The notes under the pieces were generated by a model. The model saw only the letters and a list, made by a program, of their open reading frames with translations, was not told where the DNA came from and did no database searches. Positions 1 through 7,506 of a stretch of DNA of 47,122 bases are shown here, one piece after another. Source of the DNA: an uncultured beta proteobacterium (GTDB taxonomy: Bacteria > Pseudomonadota > Gammaproteobacteria > Burkholderiales > Burkholderiaceae_C). The translations under genes and the position numbers were made by a program. Position 1 is the first letter of the stretch. Each line of letters starts with the position of its first letter. The stretch is from assembly GCA_903873485.1 (NCBI GenBank), contig CAIQOO010000202.1, positions 1-47,122 of the forward strand, given 5' to 3'.

Positions 1-135
1 CATCGTAAAGTTGCGCAGATGGCACCAGCAGGTGACTTGAACAAAATCGTTAATCCATTGTTGCACAAGATAATTTTCAGTATTGCTCGTGTTTACGCTG
101 GTAGTAGCGGCGTAGTTCTGCGCAACTTTACGATG
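1..135. repeat. 19-bp perfect inverted repeat, arms 1-19 and 117-135
   Basis: Bases 1-19 begin catcgtaaagttgcgcag, and bases 117-135 are their exact reverse complement. Pairing stops at position 20/116. The arms enclose about 97 bp. This could be a MITE-like element, a stem-loop, or the end of an insertion sequence whose remainder lies outside the window. The left arm starts at the first base of the window, so the repeat may extend further left. No transposase is visible. The repeat falls inside an open frame on the minus strand. Confidence 0.6.
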
Positions 136-297
136 GTGGCCAACCCAAACGCAAACTTTGGGTTTCAAAATAAACGCCGAAACTTCAGTTAAAACATCGT
201 CTTTGCGATTCACGTTGACCGGGTACGATCTTGAATCCTTGTCAATGACGGAGTAAACCAGTGCGCATCTATAGTCTTTCAGATAAATAGTTTCCAA
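1..297 (-). CDS. unidentified open reading frame, cut off by the window start
   Basis: The minus strand is open from a TTG codon at 297 to the window edge (99 codons, no stop). An in-frame stop lies just upstream. The part encoded by 136-297 reads like a real protein: mixed hydrophobic and charged residues, with segments such as CALVYSVIDKD and SAFILKPKVCVWVGHH. The rest, across the 19-bp inverted repeat, is richer in Asn and Thr. I do not recognise a family. There is no ATG and no good ribosome-binding site, and the first codons overlap the left arm of the 270-373 inverted repeat, so the original start may have been replaced. This may be a gene fragment rather than a working gene. Confidence 0.3.
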   Translation of the reverse strand, partial: METIYLKDYRCALVYSVIDKDSRSYPVNVNRKDDVLTEVSAFILKPKVCVWVGHHRKVAQNYAATTSVNTSNTENYLVQQWINDFVQVTCWCHLRNFTM

Positions 298-373
298 GAA
301 TTATCAAGTAACTTACTGATTTTAAAGACATTTTTTGGAAAAAAAACGGAAGTTATTTATCTGAAAGTCTATA
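270..373. mobile_element. MITE-like element with about 18-20 bp terminal inverted repeats
   Basis: The arms at 270-289 and 354-373 match as inverted repeats over 20 bp with one mismatch. The core is tttcagataaata and its complement. The interior is AT-rich and holds a second inverted match (tttccaa / ttggaaa). If the outermost TA on each side (270-271, 372-373) is a target duplication, the element is exactly 100 bp. A TA duplication is known for Tc1/mariner/IS630-type transposition. No transposase is present. The right end touches the first codons of the PIN-domain gene. The structure is seen directly; the mobile nature is inferred. Confidence 0.5.
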
Positions 374-809
374 TCTGGACCTTTGCTGCTTTAACCGCCC
401 TTACGACGATCAGTCGCAACTGCGCGTTCGTCTGGAAACCGAGGCCAAGCTGTCGCTGCAAGACAAAGTCCGCAGCGGTGAATGCGCGTTGGTTTGGTCT
501 GCCGTGCTTGATCTGGAAAACTCAAAAAATCCCTTCATCGAGCATATGCAGGCTATTTCACAATGGCGGGCACTGGCAATAAACCATGTGATGGCCGGGC
601 CTGATGTGTTGGCCATTGCCACACCCTTGGTGGCCAGCGGTGTGCATGCTTTTGACGCGCTGCATGTTGCGTCTGCTGTGGTGGGTCAAGCCGATCTGTT
701 TATTACAACCGATGACCGCCTGTTCAAACGGGTACGGCATTTATTGGATGTGAAAGTCTTTTTCCCAGCCGATGCGCTGGCATTTTTGGAGAATTGGTAT
801 GAACACTGA
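372..809 (+). CDS. PIN-domain (VapC-like) protein, 5' end disrupted
   Basis: From 372 the frame reads YLDLCCFNRPYDDQ, the usual start of a PIN-domain family, with the first catalytic Asp in YLD. It continues without a stop to a C-terminal part with HAFDALHVASAV and FITTDDRLF, which carries the later acidic residues. PIN domains are Mg-dependent ribonucleases, usually toxins. Only the first two or three residues and the ATG seem missing. Upstream the frame is open to a stop at 309 but offers no ATG, GTG or TTG, because the MITE-like inverted repeat ends at 373. The first ordinary start codon is TTG at 489, which would lose the catalytic Asp. So the gene is probably silenced or uses a rare start such as CTG 375. 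Its 3' end overlaps the next gene by 11 bp. Confidence 0.6.
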   Translation, partial: YLDLCCFNRPYDDQSQLRVRLETEAKLSLQDKVRSGECALVWSAVLDLENSKNPFIEHMQAISQWRALAINHVMAGPDVLAIATPLVASGVHAFDALHVASAVVGQADLFITTDDRLFKRVRHLLDVKVFFPADALAFLENWYEH

Positions 810-1032
810 AGCTGAAATCCGCGTCAAGGGCATGCAAGCCCTGATTGGTGCCCTGGGTTTGGTGGATGCTGAGCGCTTTATGGCAGCAACCTCGCGCGAC
901 CGGTTTAACTACACCGAATGGCGGCGACTTGGTTTGCCTGACATGGGGTTGCATGAATTGGCGGCGGCGGCCAACCAGATGAGTTCGGCCTTGCCGCATC
1001 AACCCGAATCTATCAACTTAATCGGCCTGTAG
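799..1032 (+). CDS. small hypothetical protein, partner of the PIN-domain gene
   Basis: This encodes a 77-residue, mostly helical protein. ATG 799 is chosen because a ggaga motif lies 7 bp upstream and the start overlaps the PIN stop by 11 bp. That overlap suggests translational coupling and a toxin-antitoxin-like pairing, but I recognise no antitoxin fold and cannot assign a function. The last codons (Asn-Leu-Ile-Gly-Leu-stop) lie inside a copy of the dispersed repeat, so the C-terminus may have been reshaped by it. Confidence 0.55.
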   Translation: MNTEAEIRVKGMQALIGALGLVDAERFMAATSRDRFNYTEWRRLGLPDMGLHELAAAANQMSSALPHQPESINLIGL

Positions 1033-1073
1033 CCCCCGTCACCATTGCGCAAGTAGCTATTAATAAAATAGCA
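1019..1073 (-). repeat. dispersed Comamonadaceae-type repeat, copy 1
   Basis: On the minus strand this reads tattaatagctacttgcgca, then a spacer and gacgggggctacaggccgatt. It matches the family pattern: aatagctg, gcgca, a spacer, gggctggaggcc. It contains the stop codon of the 77-residue ORF and faces copy 2 at 1124-1177 in inverted orientation. Confidence 0.7.
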
Positions 1074-1123
1074 CACGCAGGTCAACTTACCCCACAGAGC
1101 ATCACCCGACATGAAGCTAATCT

Positions 1124-1177
1124 AATTCAAATTTAATAGCTGCTTACGCAACAGGGACGGGGGCTGCAGGCCGATTT
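1124..1177 (+). repeat. dispersed Comamonadaceae-type repeat, copy 2
   Basis: This copy reads ttaatagctgcttacgcaac, then gacgggggctgcaggccgattt. With copy 1 it forms an inverted pair about 50 bp apart, so the transcript could fold into a long hairpin between the PIN pair and hicB. Nothing else is seen in the 1033-1251 gap. Confidence 0.7.
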
Positions 1178-1251
1178 CATGCTGAAAACTACAGTAGCTT
1201 GACGAGTGCCCAAACGCCAGCTTGGACTTAAATAAAAAGGACGCTTCAATC

Positions 1252-1668
1252 ATGTTGGATTACCCGGTCACGCTCACACCCGACGAGGGCACGGTGTTGG
1301 TGACGTTTGCGGATGTGCCCGAGGCCATAACGTTTGGTGAGGATGCCGAGGAAGCTTTGTTGCACGCGGTGGATGCGCTGGAGTCGGCTTTGTCGTTTTA
1401 TGTGGAGGCACGAAAGCCACTGCCTGTGCCCAGCCCGCTGGCCGACGGTCAGCAGTCGGTGCGCCCAAATCCGCTGGAGTGTGCCAAATTGGGGGTTTAT
1501 CAGGCGATGATGGCGCAGGGTATTCGCAAGGCCGAGCTGGCCCGTCGGCTCAATTGGCATGTGCCGCAGGTTGATCGCTTGTTTGACCTGCGCCACGCAT
1601 CCAAGTTTGAACAGATTGAACTGGCCGCAACAGTATTGGGCAAGCGGCTGGTGGTGAGTGTGGAGTAA
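1252..1668 (+). CDS. hicB: HicB-family antitoxin
   Basis: This 138-residue protein has the HicB partial RNase H-like fold at its N-terminus: MLDYPVTL, then VTFADVPEAITFGEDAEEAL, with the alternating hydrophobic pattern of the family. A C-terminal helix-turn-helix-like region of about 50 residues follows (GIRKAELARRLNWHVPQVDRLF). HicB antitoxins neutralise the mRNase HicA and repress their own operon. ATG 1252 has an aaaagg ribosome-binding site 11 bp upstream; a TTG start at 1222 would add ten residues but is less likely. No HicA-like ORF (about 60-80 residues with a double-stranded-RNA-binding fold) is found on either side, so this appears to be an orphan antitoxin or a stand-alone regulator. 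Confidence 0.8.
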   Translation: MLDYPVTLTPDEGTVLVTFADVPEAITFGEDAEEALLHAVDALESALSFYVEARKPLPVPSPLADGQQSVRPNPLECAKLGVYQAMMAQGIRKAELARRLNWHVPQVDRLFDLRHASKFEQIELAATVLGKRLVVSVE

Positions 1669-1734
1669 CCAAACGCCAACCCGGCCTGCACCTGCTGTAG
1701 TCCTGAAATTTTTCGGTGATTATTTTTTGCACAA

Positions 1735-1788
1735 AAAAGGCCTCCAGCCCTTGTACATCAAGCGCTTCCAGCTATAAAAAAAGTAGCT
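1735..1788 (-). repeat. dispersed Comamonadaceae-type repeat, copy 3, forming the crcB 3' end
   Basis: On the minus strand this reads agctactttttttatagctg, then gaagcgcttg, a spacer, and aagggctggaggcc. The last nine residues of CrcB and its stop codon (1758-1760) lie within it. Confidence 0.7.
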
Positions 1789-2141
1789 GTCTTGATGCCT
1801 GCCAGGGTCAATAGCAGCGAGCCGAACAAGTGCAGCGCGGTGGTGCCCAGGGCCAGCAGGTAACGCTGTTGACCGAGCATGCCGACCACTTCCGCCGAAA
1901 AACTCGAAAACGTCGTCAGCGCGCCCAAAAAACCGGTGATGATCGCCAGCCGCCAGACCGGATCAAGATGCGGCAGCGACTGAAACACCGCCACCGCCAC
2001 ACCAATCAGGTAACCGCCAATCAGGTTGGCCGCCAGCGTGCCATAGGGCAGCACGGCACCAGGGTTGAGCCAAAGGCCCAGTCCCCAGCGCGACAGGGCA
2101 CCGATGCAGGCACCGATGCAAATGGCAACAACAGACATCAT
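1758..2141 (-). CDS. crcB: fluoride ion exporter CrcB/Fluc
   Basis: CrcB/Fluc proteins are small inner-membrane fluoride channels that work as antiparallel dimers. The 127-residue product has four hydrophobic segments. It carries the family signatures GALSRWGLG near the N-terminus, [14 protein letters not shown] in helix 2 and [14 protein letters not shown] in helix 3 (the polar Phe/Ser track that lines the pore). ATG 2141 (or the adjacent ATG 2138) is preceded by aaggaatcctgaag. The longer open frame back to 2234 runs through the comEA terminator and is not used. The C-terminus (ATFFIAGSA) is encoded by a copy of the dispersed repeat. No fluoride riboswitch was recognised upstream. Confidence 0.93.
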   Translation of the reverse strand: MMSVVAICIGACIGALSRWGLGLWLNPGAVLPYGTLAANLIGGYLIGVAVAVFQSLPHLDPVWRLAIITGFLGALTTFSSFSAEVVGMLGQQRYLLALGTTALHLFGSLLLTLAGIKTATFFIAGSA

Positions 2142-2204
2142 CTTCAGGATTCCTTGGCTGGATCGACCCGCGCGAGCCACTGGCAGCCAGTGACCCGGCG
2201 GGCG

Positions 2205-2227
2205 AAAAAAAACCCGCCGCAGCGGGT
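2205..2227 (-). terminator. rho-independent terminator of comEA
   Basis: On the minus strand, acccgc and gcgggt (2227-2222 and 2217-2212) pair around a four-base loop, followed by eight T residues. It lies 19 bp beyond the comEA stop and upstream of the crcB start, so crcB needs its own promoter. Confidence 0.85.
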
Positions 2228-2245
2228 GGTGCATCGGTTGACAGG

Positions 2246-2599
2246 TTACTTTTTGGCCGCACTGGCCGCACTGGCAACTGGTTTGGCTTCGGCTTTTTTA
2301 GCGTCTTTTGGGGCTGCCGGGGCCGCATCAGTGGTCTTGAAAGGCGTGCCGTTGACAGTCAGGCCCTCATTGGAAAACTTGGCGGCGTTGCCCTCGCCAA
2401 CACCTTTGACGCGGTTCACAAAGTCGCTCCAGTCCTTGAAATTGCCTTTTTTGCGTTCATCCAGAATTTTGCTGGAAATGCTCGGGCCGATGCCCTTGAC
2501 GCTGTCAAGTTCGGCGGCAGTGGCTTTGTTGACATCGACGGCGGCAAAGCAGGCTGCGGCGTACAGCATGGCCACGAAGGCGAGAATTTTTTTCAGCAT
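2246..2599 (-). CDS. comEA: ComEA-like helix-hairpin-helix DNA-binding protein
   Basis: This is a 117-residue exported protein. Residues 1-19 are a signal peptide ([20 protein letters not shown]). Residues 20-75 are a ComEA-type helix-hairpin-helix domain with [23 protein letters not shown] and the second hairpin [12 protein letters not shown]. An Ala/Lys/Pro-rich tail follows, which could interact with DNA or the cell wall. ComEA-like periplasmic proteins bind incoming DNA during natural transformation. The gene sits alone between hldD and a strong terminator. Short ComEA homologues without a membrane anchor are common in Gram-negatives. The role in uptake is inferred from the family. Confidence 0.85.
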   Translation of the reverse strand: MLKKILAFVAMLYAAACFAAVDVNKATAAELDSVKGIGPSISSKILDERKKGNFKDWSDFVNRVKGVGEGNAAKFSNEGLTVNGTPFKTTDAAPAAPKDAKKAEAKPVASAASAAKK

Positions 2600-2638
2600 G
2601 AATCAACTCCGGTGAGGGTAATAACAAGGGGTTTGGAT

Positions 2639-2661
2639 GACCTGGGGATCATCCCCAGGTC
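2639..2661. terminator. 23-bp near-perfect palindrome between comEA and hldD
   Basis: An 11-bp stem (gacctggggat / atccccaggtc) surrounds a single central base. It lies about 75 bp past the hldD stop on the minus strand. No T-run follows on either strand, so it is not a classical terminator. It could stabilise the hldD 3' end or be a protein-binding palindrome. Confidence 0.4.
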
Positions 2662-2736
2662 AATCCCACAATGCGGCACAAGCCTTGGCGGTTGACAGCG
2701 TGATTAATAAAGCAGCCAAACGCCAGGCCAATCGGA

Positions 2737-3756
2737 TCAGCTTGTGGCTGCCAGCGCCTGCACATAGCTGGCCACGCCGGTCTGGACGTCGGCAAACCCA
2801 TGGTCGCAGCCGCAGGCACGCAAGGCCGTCAGGTCGGCCTGGGTGTAACTCTGGTATTTGCCGCGCAGGTCTTCGGGAAACGGGATGTATTCAATCAGGC
2901 CCTGCGCGGCGAGGGCTTCAAGCGATAGGGCTGGTGCTTGCCTGAGCTGGCGGCAGGTGTTGACCACCGTGCTGGCGATGTCATTGAAGGGCTGGGCACG
3001 ACCGGTCCCGAGGTTGAAGATGCCCGAGACCGCCGGGTGGTCAAAAAACCACAGGTTGACCGCCACCACATCGTCAACATAAATGAAGTCGCGCATCTGC
3101 GCGCCCGGCGCAAAGCCGCCGTAGTCGCCAAACAGCCTGACCTTGCCTTGGGCTTGAAACTGGTTGAACTGGTGAAACGCCACGCTGGCCATGCGGCCCT
3201 TGTGCTGTTCGCGCGGGCCATACACATTGAAGTACCGAAAGCCCACCACCTGCATCGTCTTGCCGGCCATGGCGCGGCCAAAATCCTGGCCGCATTCCCG
3301 GCGCATGCGCTGGTCAAACAGCAGTTTGGAGTAGCCATAGACGTTGAGCGGGCGCTCAAAAGCGGGATTTTCGCGGAACGTGTCGGAGCCGCCATAGGTG
3401 GCCGCACTGGATGCATACAACAGCCGGGCACCGCGTTTCTGGCAGGCGTGATACAACTGCACCGAAGTGGCAAAGTTGTTTTGCATCATGTACTTGCCGT
3501 TTTGCTCCAGGGTGTCGCTGCAGGCGCCTTCATGAAACACGGCTTCGATCTGGCCAAAACCGCCGCTGGCAAAATCATCGTAAAACACGCTGGCATCCAG
3601 GTAGTCCGATATTTGCAGGTCCACCAGGTTGCGAAACTTGTCGCCCTGCGTCAGATCATCGACCGCGATGATGTCGCGCAGGCCACGGGCGTTGAGGCCC
3701 CGGATGATGTTGGAGCCAATAAAACCGGCAGCACCGGTGACAACGATTCGGGTCAT
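2737..3756 (-). CDS. hldD: ADP-L-glycero-D-manno-heptose-6-epimerase
   Basis: HldD makes ADP-L-glycero-beta-D-manno-heptose, the donor for the inner core of lipopolysaccharide. The 339-residue protein is an extended short-chain dehydrogenase. It has the NADP-binding loop [10 protein letters not shown] at residues 7-16, [13 protein letters not shown], the YGYSK catalytic Tyr-Lys motif, FNVYGPRE, and the substrate region FIYVDDV. ATG 3756 is preceded by ggag at good spacing; an upstream extension to 3798 is open but lacks a signal. In relatives hldD lies near hldA. Here a restriction island of about 9 kb separates the two, and hldD would need its own promoter. Confidence 0.96.
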   Translation of the reverse strand: MTRIVVTGAAGFIGSNIIRGLNARGLRDIIAVDDLTQGDKFRNLVDLQISDYLDASVFYDDFASGGFGQIEAVFHEGACSDTLEQNGKYMMQNNFATSVQLYHACQKRGARLLYASSAATYGGSDTFRENPAFERPLNVYGYSKLLFDQRMRRECGQDFGRAMAGKTMQVVGFRYFNVYGPREQHKGRMASVAFHQFNQFQAQGKVRLFGDYGGFAPGAQMRDFIYVDDVVAVNLWFFDHPAVSGIFNLGTGRAQPFNDIASTVVNTCRQLRQAPALSLEALAAQGLIEYIPFPEDLRGKYQSYTQADLTALRACGCDHGFADVQTGVASYVQALAATS

Positions 3757-3778
3757 GTAAGGCACTTCTCCAATGAAA

Positions 3779-3808
3779 AAATTAGGCGATTTGCACAAGT
3801 TACGCCAA
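3779..3808 (-). promoter_or_regulatory. possible sigma-70 promoter for hldD
   Basis: On the minus strand, ttggcg (3808-3803) and taattt (3784-3779) are 18 bp apart, 23 bp upstream of the hldD start. The match is moderate. It is the only gap between the restriction island and hldD. Confidence 0.3.
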
Positions 3809-3823
3809 AACCTGCGTCAAGCG

Positions 3824-4075
3824 TCAACGCACCGGCTGCGAGTTGGCTATGATGGCAGTCTTGTCGCGGCTCCCGGCGGTGCTGCCGAAATAATATGAAA
3901 CGATCGCGCCCCATGCGCTGCCAAGTGCGCCCAACATCACCAACAGCGCATCGCCGCCCTCGGCTGGCTTGCCGTTGGCCAGCAGCCACCCAAGCACGCC
4001 AAAGAATCCCAGTGTAACGGCACAGGCCACAATGTTGGCGCTGGTGCTGCTGATGGTGACGGCTGCACCTATCAC
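3824..4075 (-). CDS. small two-helix membrane protein coupled to hsdR
   Basis: This 83-residue protein has two hydrophobic segments (about 12-33 and 42-62) and a polar tail with YYFGSTAGSRDKT. That tail pattern is also seen in small phage-encoded membrane proteins and holin-like proteins, but I cannot assign a family with confidence. The GTG start (4075) overlaps the hsdR TGA stop as GTGA, so translation is probably coupled to hsdR. It is the last gene of the restriction operon. Whether it takes part in restriction, anchors HsdR to the membrane, or is a passenger is unknown. Confidence 0.6.
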   Translation of the reverse strand: MIGAAVTISSTSANIVACAVTLGFFGVLGWLLANGKPAEGGDALLVMLGALGSAWGAIVSYYFGSTAGSRDKTAIIANSQPVR

Positions 4076-7000
4076 GCCACTGCCCGCTCCCGAATCTCAT
4101 CGAGCACCCGTACAATTTCTGTGACTGTGACGTTGGACCGCAAGAACACCGCTTCTGGCCCTTTATCGTTTATGTCGGTAAACGGCGACTCATACAGCCG
4201 CGCCGCATCCATCACCCCGTTTTCCGTCAGGTACTGAACAATCAAGTCAATGAACTCAATCTGGCTTGCGGTGGTGGTGGTGCCCACCACAAACTGGCTG
4301 AAGGCCTGCTTGGCTACCTCGCGGTCTAGTCCTACCAGTGAGCGGATAAAGATGCCCAAGCCGTGGCTATGCTGTGCGGCCTGCCCAATGACTTCAGCAG
4401 TGCCTCCAGCTTCCACCAGCATGCGCTCCAGCTCCGTCAGGTCGGATGCGGTCAGTTGCTGGTTGCGCCGCAGCCGCTGTAATGACAGATGGCTTTCATT
4501 CGCGCGCAGCAACTGGCGTGCCTTGTCCTTGAACCTGGCCAGATTCATGCCGGTGCTGATGCCGGGCAGGTTAACCGTTGTGCTTTCACCCAACTCATCT
4601 TCAAAGTCGGTGTAAACGGTGTTCTTCTTGTCCTTCTCAATCAGCTTGACCAGGGCGCGCAACTTTTTGCGGGCGACCTCCAGCATGACGATGGTCACAT
4701 CTTCCCACCAGTCGTCACCTGCCACCGCCTGAATCAGCACCATCTGCGCCTTGATGGCCGGGATGGCCTCTTGCTGTTCCAGGGCGCTGACGATGGCCTG
4801 CATGCGCTCGCGCAAGGCTGCAAAGTCCGCCATGGCCTGCAGAATGGACAACTGGGTGCGCAGCACCAGCAGGTCAAAGCGCTTGGCTTCTTCGTCGGTG
4901 TCCAGCAGTGCCGCAGGCAGGTCCGCCACCTGCTGGCTCAATTCGGTATGGGCATCCACGTCCAGGATGTGCCAGGATTCCAGCTTGGCAAAGCGCTCTA
5001 CTGACTTGCGCCGGGGCCGCACCACAAAGTTATCCAGGTTCATGCTTGCCACCTGCTGCTGCAGAAAGCCAGCCAGTTCACCACGCAACTTTCCATCGGT
5101 CAGGTTGTCACCATAGGCGGCTTCGACATCGGCCACCTTGGGATCAGCCACCATCCGGTGGTCCAGCGCACCAATCATCTGCAGCCGCGCCCGAAACAGC
5201 CGGGTACTCAGTGGCACCGGGGCTTGTGCCTCGTCGGGTGGCAGCTCCTGATTGAAATACTCCAGATTCTGGCAATAGTCAAAGACGTTGAAGAATTGTT
5301 TGTGCTGGCTCGGCCCATACAAATTCAGGCAAAGGCGGGTGCCCCGGCCAATCATCTGCCAGAACTTGGTCTTGGAGCGAATCGCCTTGAAGAACACCAG
5401 ATTGACCACCTCGGGCACGTCAATGCCGGTGTCGAGCATATCGACCGAGATGGCGATATGCGGCATGCTCTCTTTGACGGAGAAGGCGTCAATCAGGCTT
5501 TGGGCGTACTCGGTCTTGTAGGTCACCACGCGGGCGAAAGCGCCCTTGTAATGCGGGTAGTTGGCGTTGAAGCGCTCGGCAATGAATTCGGCATGGGCGT
5601 TGTTTTTGGCAAAGATGATGGTCTTGCCCAACCGGTCGCCACCGGCCACTTTTTCGCCCTGGGTCATCAGGTTTTCCAGCACCTTATCGACGGTGTCGGT
5701 GTTGAACAGCCACTTGTTCAGGGCGGCCGAGTCCACCGCATCGGGCACGTTGCCTTCTTCATCCCACTCCAGGGCGTCCCACTGCTCTTTTTCTTCTTCA
5801 GACAGGTCCCGATACTTGATGCCTTCGCGCTGGAACTTCAGCGGCACCGAAATGGCTTTGGGTGGCACCAGAAAACCCTCTGCCACGGCTTCATCGAGGC
5901 CATAGACGTCGGTTGGCACACCATTTTCCAGGTCAAACAGGCTGTAGGTGTTGTGGTCAATCTCGTCTTTGGGGGTGGCGGTCAGGCCCACCAGCAGGGC
6001 ATCGAAGTAATCAAAGATGGCGCGGTACTTCTGATAGACCGAGCGGTGCGCTTCGTCGATGATGATGAGGTCGAAGTGGCCGACACCAAAACGGCGCTGG
6101 CCGTCAACCGCATCGTCAATCATGCCCATCATGGTCGGGTAGGTCGAGACAAACACCCGGCCATCGGTGGCCTTCTCGGTGACCAGGTTGACCGGTGATG
6201 AATCTGGCAGGTGGGTTTTGAAGGCATTGACCGCCTGCTTGACCAGGGCCACCCGGTCCGCCAGGAACAGGATGCGTTTGGCCCAGTTGCAGCGGGTCAG
6301 CACATCGGCGAGTGCCACCACGACCCGGGTCTTGCCGCCACCGGTCGCCATCACCAGCAGGGCTTTGCGCTGGTTTTCCACCTCAAAGGTTTCGCCAATG
6401 CGGCGCACCGCCCGTTGCTGGTAATAGCGGTTGACGATGTCGTCGTTGATGACCGCATCCGCCAGCCGTCTGCGGCTGGTGCGGCGCTGAATCAGCAGCT
6501 CCAGTTCTGGCTTCTTGAAAAAGCCCTGCACCGGCCGAGGCGGGTAACTGGCGTCGTCCCAAATCCAGTGCTGGTAGCCGTTGGAATAGAAAATGATGGG
6601 GCGCTGGCCGTATTGGGCTTCCAGGCAGTCGGCATACAGCTTGGCTTGTTGCTGGCCTACGGTAGCGTCCTTGCGGGTGCGTTTGGCCTCGGTCAGAGCC
6701 AGCGGCTGACCGTCATCACCCCACAGCACATAGTCCACAAAGCCCTTGCCCTGGTTGTTGGGCATGCCGGTGACTTCGACCTCCAGGTTCTTGGCATCGA
6801 GCTGCCAACCGGCTTCATGGAGCAGCAGGTCGATGAATTTGTCGCGGGTCTCGGCCTCGCAGTAGTCGTGGGTGTCGGGCTGGGCAGTGTTGGCTTTCTT
6901 GGCGGCGGCGACTTCCTCACGCAGCTTTTTAAGTTCGTCGTCGAGCGCGGCCTTGGTGGACAGCAGTTCTGAGAGCTTGTCGTCGCTGGCCTTGAGCTGG

Positions 7001-7506
7001 GTTTGCAGCTTCTGCAACTGGTCAATCGACTGGGCTGGTTTTGCTGACACCGCTGCTGGTGCCGCTGGCAGAGGAATCAGTGCCGGGTCAAAGCGCAGGT
7101 CTGGCGCCGGGCGAGCCCGCTGGCCATAGGTGCGGGCCAGCCAGTAGCAGACATGGAACAACTCGCGGGTGGCGCTGATGGCGTCCGTGCGCAGGATGAT
7201 GCGGGTGCTGTGGACGGCCAGGTTGCCCAGGTCTTTGATGAGCCGGGCTTTGGTGAACACCGCATCGCCGGCCGTGGCGCGAAAGCTGGGTTCGTGAATC
7301 AGGGCATTCAGGTGGTCCTGGTACGGCAGGCGCAGGGATTTGTCGTGTTTGTAAAGCCAGTCCACTGCCAGCTCCAGCGTGCGGCGGGCGTAGAAGCACG
7401 AGGTGCGGGCATCGGTGTTCGCCATTGCCTCAGCCTTAATGGCCGCCCCGTACAAGGAAGACCATTCAGACTTGAGGAAGGCGAAGTTGCTCAAGGCATC
7501 AGTCAT
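4072..7506 (-). CDS. hsdR: type I restriction enzyme R subunit (endonuclease/translocase)
   Basis: HsdR is the ATP-driven motor and nuclease of a type I restriction complex with HsdM and HsdS. The 1144-residue protein has, in order: a DUF4145-like N-terminal helical region (about 20-125); a coiled coil (about 160-205); the restriction nuclease domain with Asp258 and EAK at 273-275 (PD-(D/E)XK type); Walker A ATGGGKT at 387-393; DEAH at 484-487; TAT at 509-511; helicase C-terminal motifs (DMLDTGIDVPEV, QMIGRGTR); and a long helical C-terminal domain of the EcoEI type that docks on HsdM. It overlaps the PIN gene upstream by 8 bp and the small membrane gene downstream by 4 bp. All motifs look intact. 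Confidence 0.96.
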   Translation of the reverse strand: MTDALSNFAFLKSEWSSLYGAAIKAEAMANTDARTSCFYARRTLELAVDWLYKHDKSLRLPYQDHLNALIHEPSFRATAGDAVFTKARLIKDLGNLAVHSTRIILRTDAISATRELFHVCYWLARTYGQRARPAPDLRFDPALIPLPAAPAAVSAKPAQSIDQLQKLQTQLKASDDKLSELLSTKAALDDELKKLREEVAAAKKANTAQPDTHDYCEAETRDKFIDLLLHEAGWQLDAKNLEVEVTGMPNNQGKGFVDYVLWGDDGQPLALTEAKRTRKDATVGQQQAKLYADCLEAQYGQRPIIFYSNGYQHWIWDDASYPPRPVQGFFKKPELELLIQRRTSRRRLADAVINDDIVNRYYQQRAVRRIGETFEVENQRKALLVMATGGGKTRVVVALADVLTRCNWAKRILFLADRVALVKQAVNAFKTHLPDSSPVNLVTEKATDGRVFVSTYPTMMGMIDDAVDGQRRFGVGHFDLIIIDEAHRSVYQKYRAIFDYFDALLVGLTATPKDEIDHNTYSLFDLENGVPTDVYGLDEAVAEGFLVPPKAISVPLKFQREGIKYRDLSEEEKEQWDALEWDEEGNVPDAVDSAALNKWLFNTDTVDKVLENLMTQGEKVAGGDRLGKTIIFAKNNAHAEFIAERFNANYPHYKGAFARVVTYKTEYAQSLIDAFSVKESMPHIAISVDMLDTGIDVPEVVNLVFFKAIRSKTKFWQMIGRGTRLCLNLYGPSQHKQFFNVFDYCQNLEYFNQELPPDEAQAPVPLSTRLFRARLQMIGALDHRMVADPKVADVEAAYGDNLTDGKLRGELAGFLQQQVASMNLDNFVVRPRRKSVERFAKLESWHILDVDAHTELSQQVADLPAALLDTDEEAKRFDLLVLRTQLSILQAMADFAALRERMQAIVSALEQQEAIPAIKAQMVLIQAVAGDDWWEDVTIVMLEVARKKLRALVKLIEKDKKNTVYTDFEDELGESTTVNLPGISTGMNLARFKDKARQLLRANESHLSLQRLRRNQQLTASDLTELERMLVEAGGTAEVIGQAAQHSHGLGIFIRSLVGLDREVAKQAFSQFVVGTTTTASQIEFIDLIVQYLTENGVMDAARLYESPFTDINDKGPEAVFLRSNVTVTEIVRVLDEIRERAVA

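Noticed and set aside
2142..2234. N-terminal extension of crcB
   Set aside because: It runs through the comEA terminator and lacks similarity to CrcB; a better start with a ribosome-binding site is at 2141.
2142..2245. fluoride riboswitch upstream of crcB
   Set aside because: The expected conserved pseudoknot core was not recognised in the short gap.
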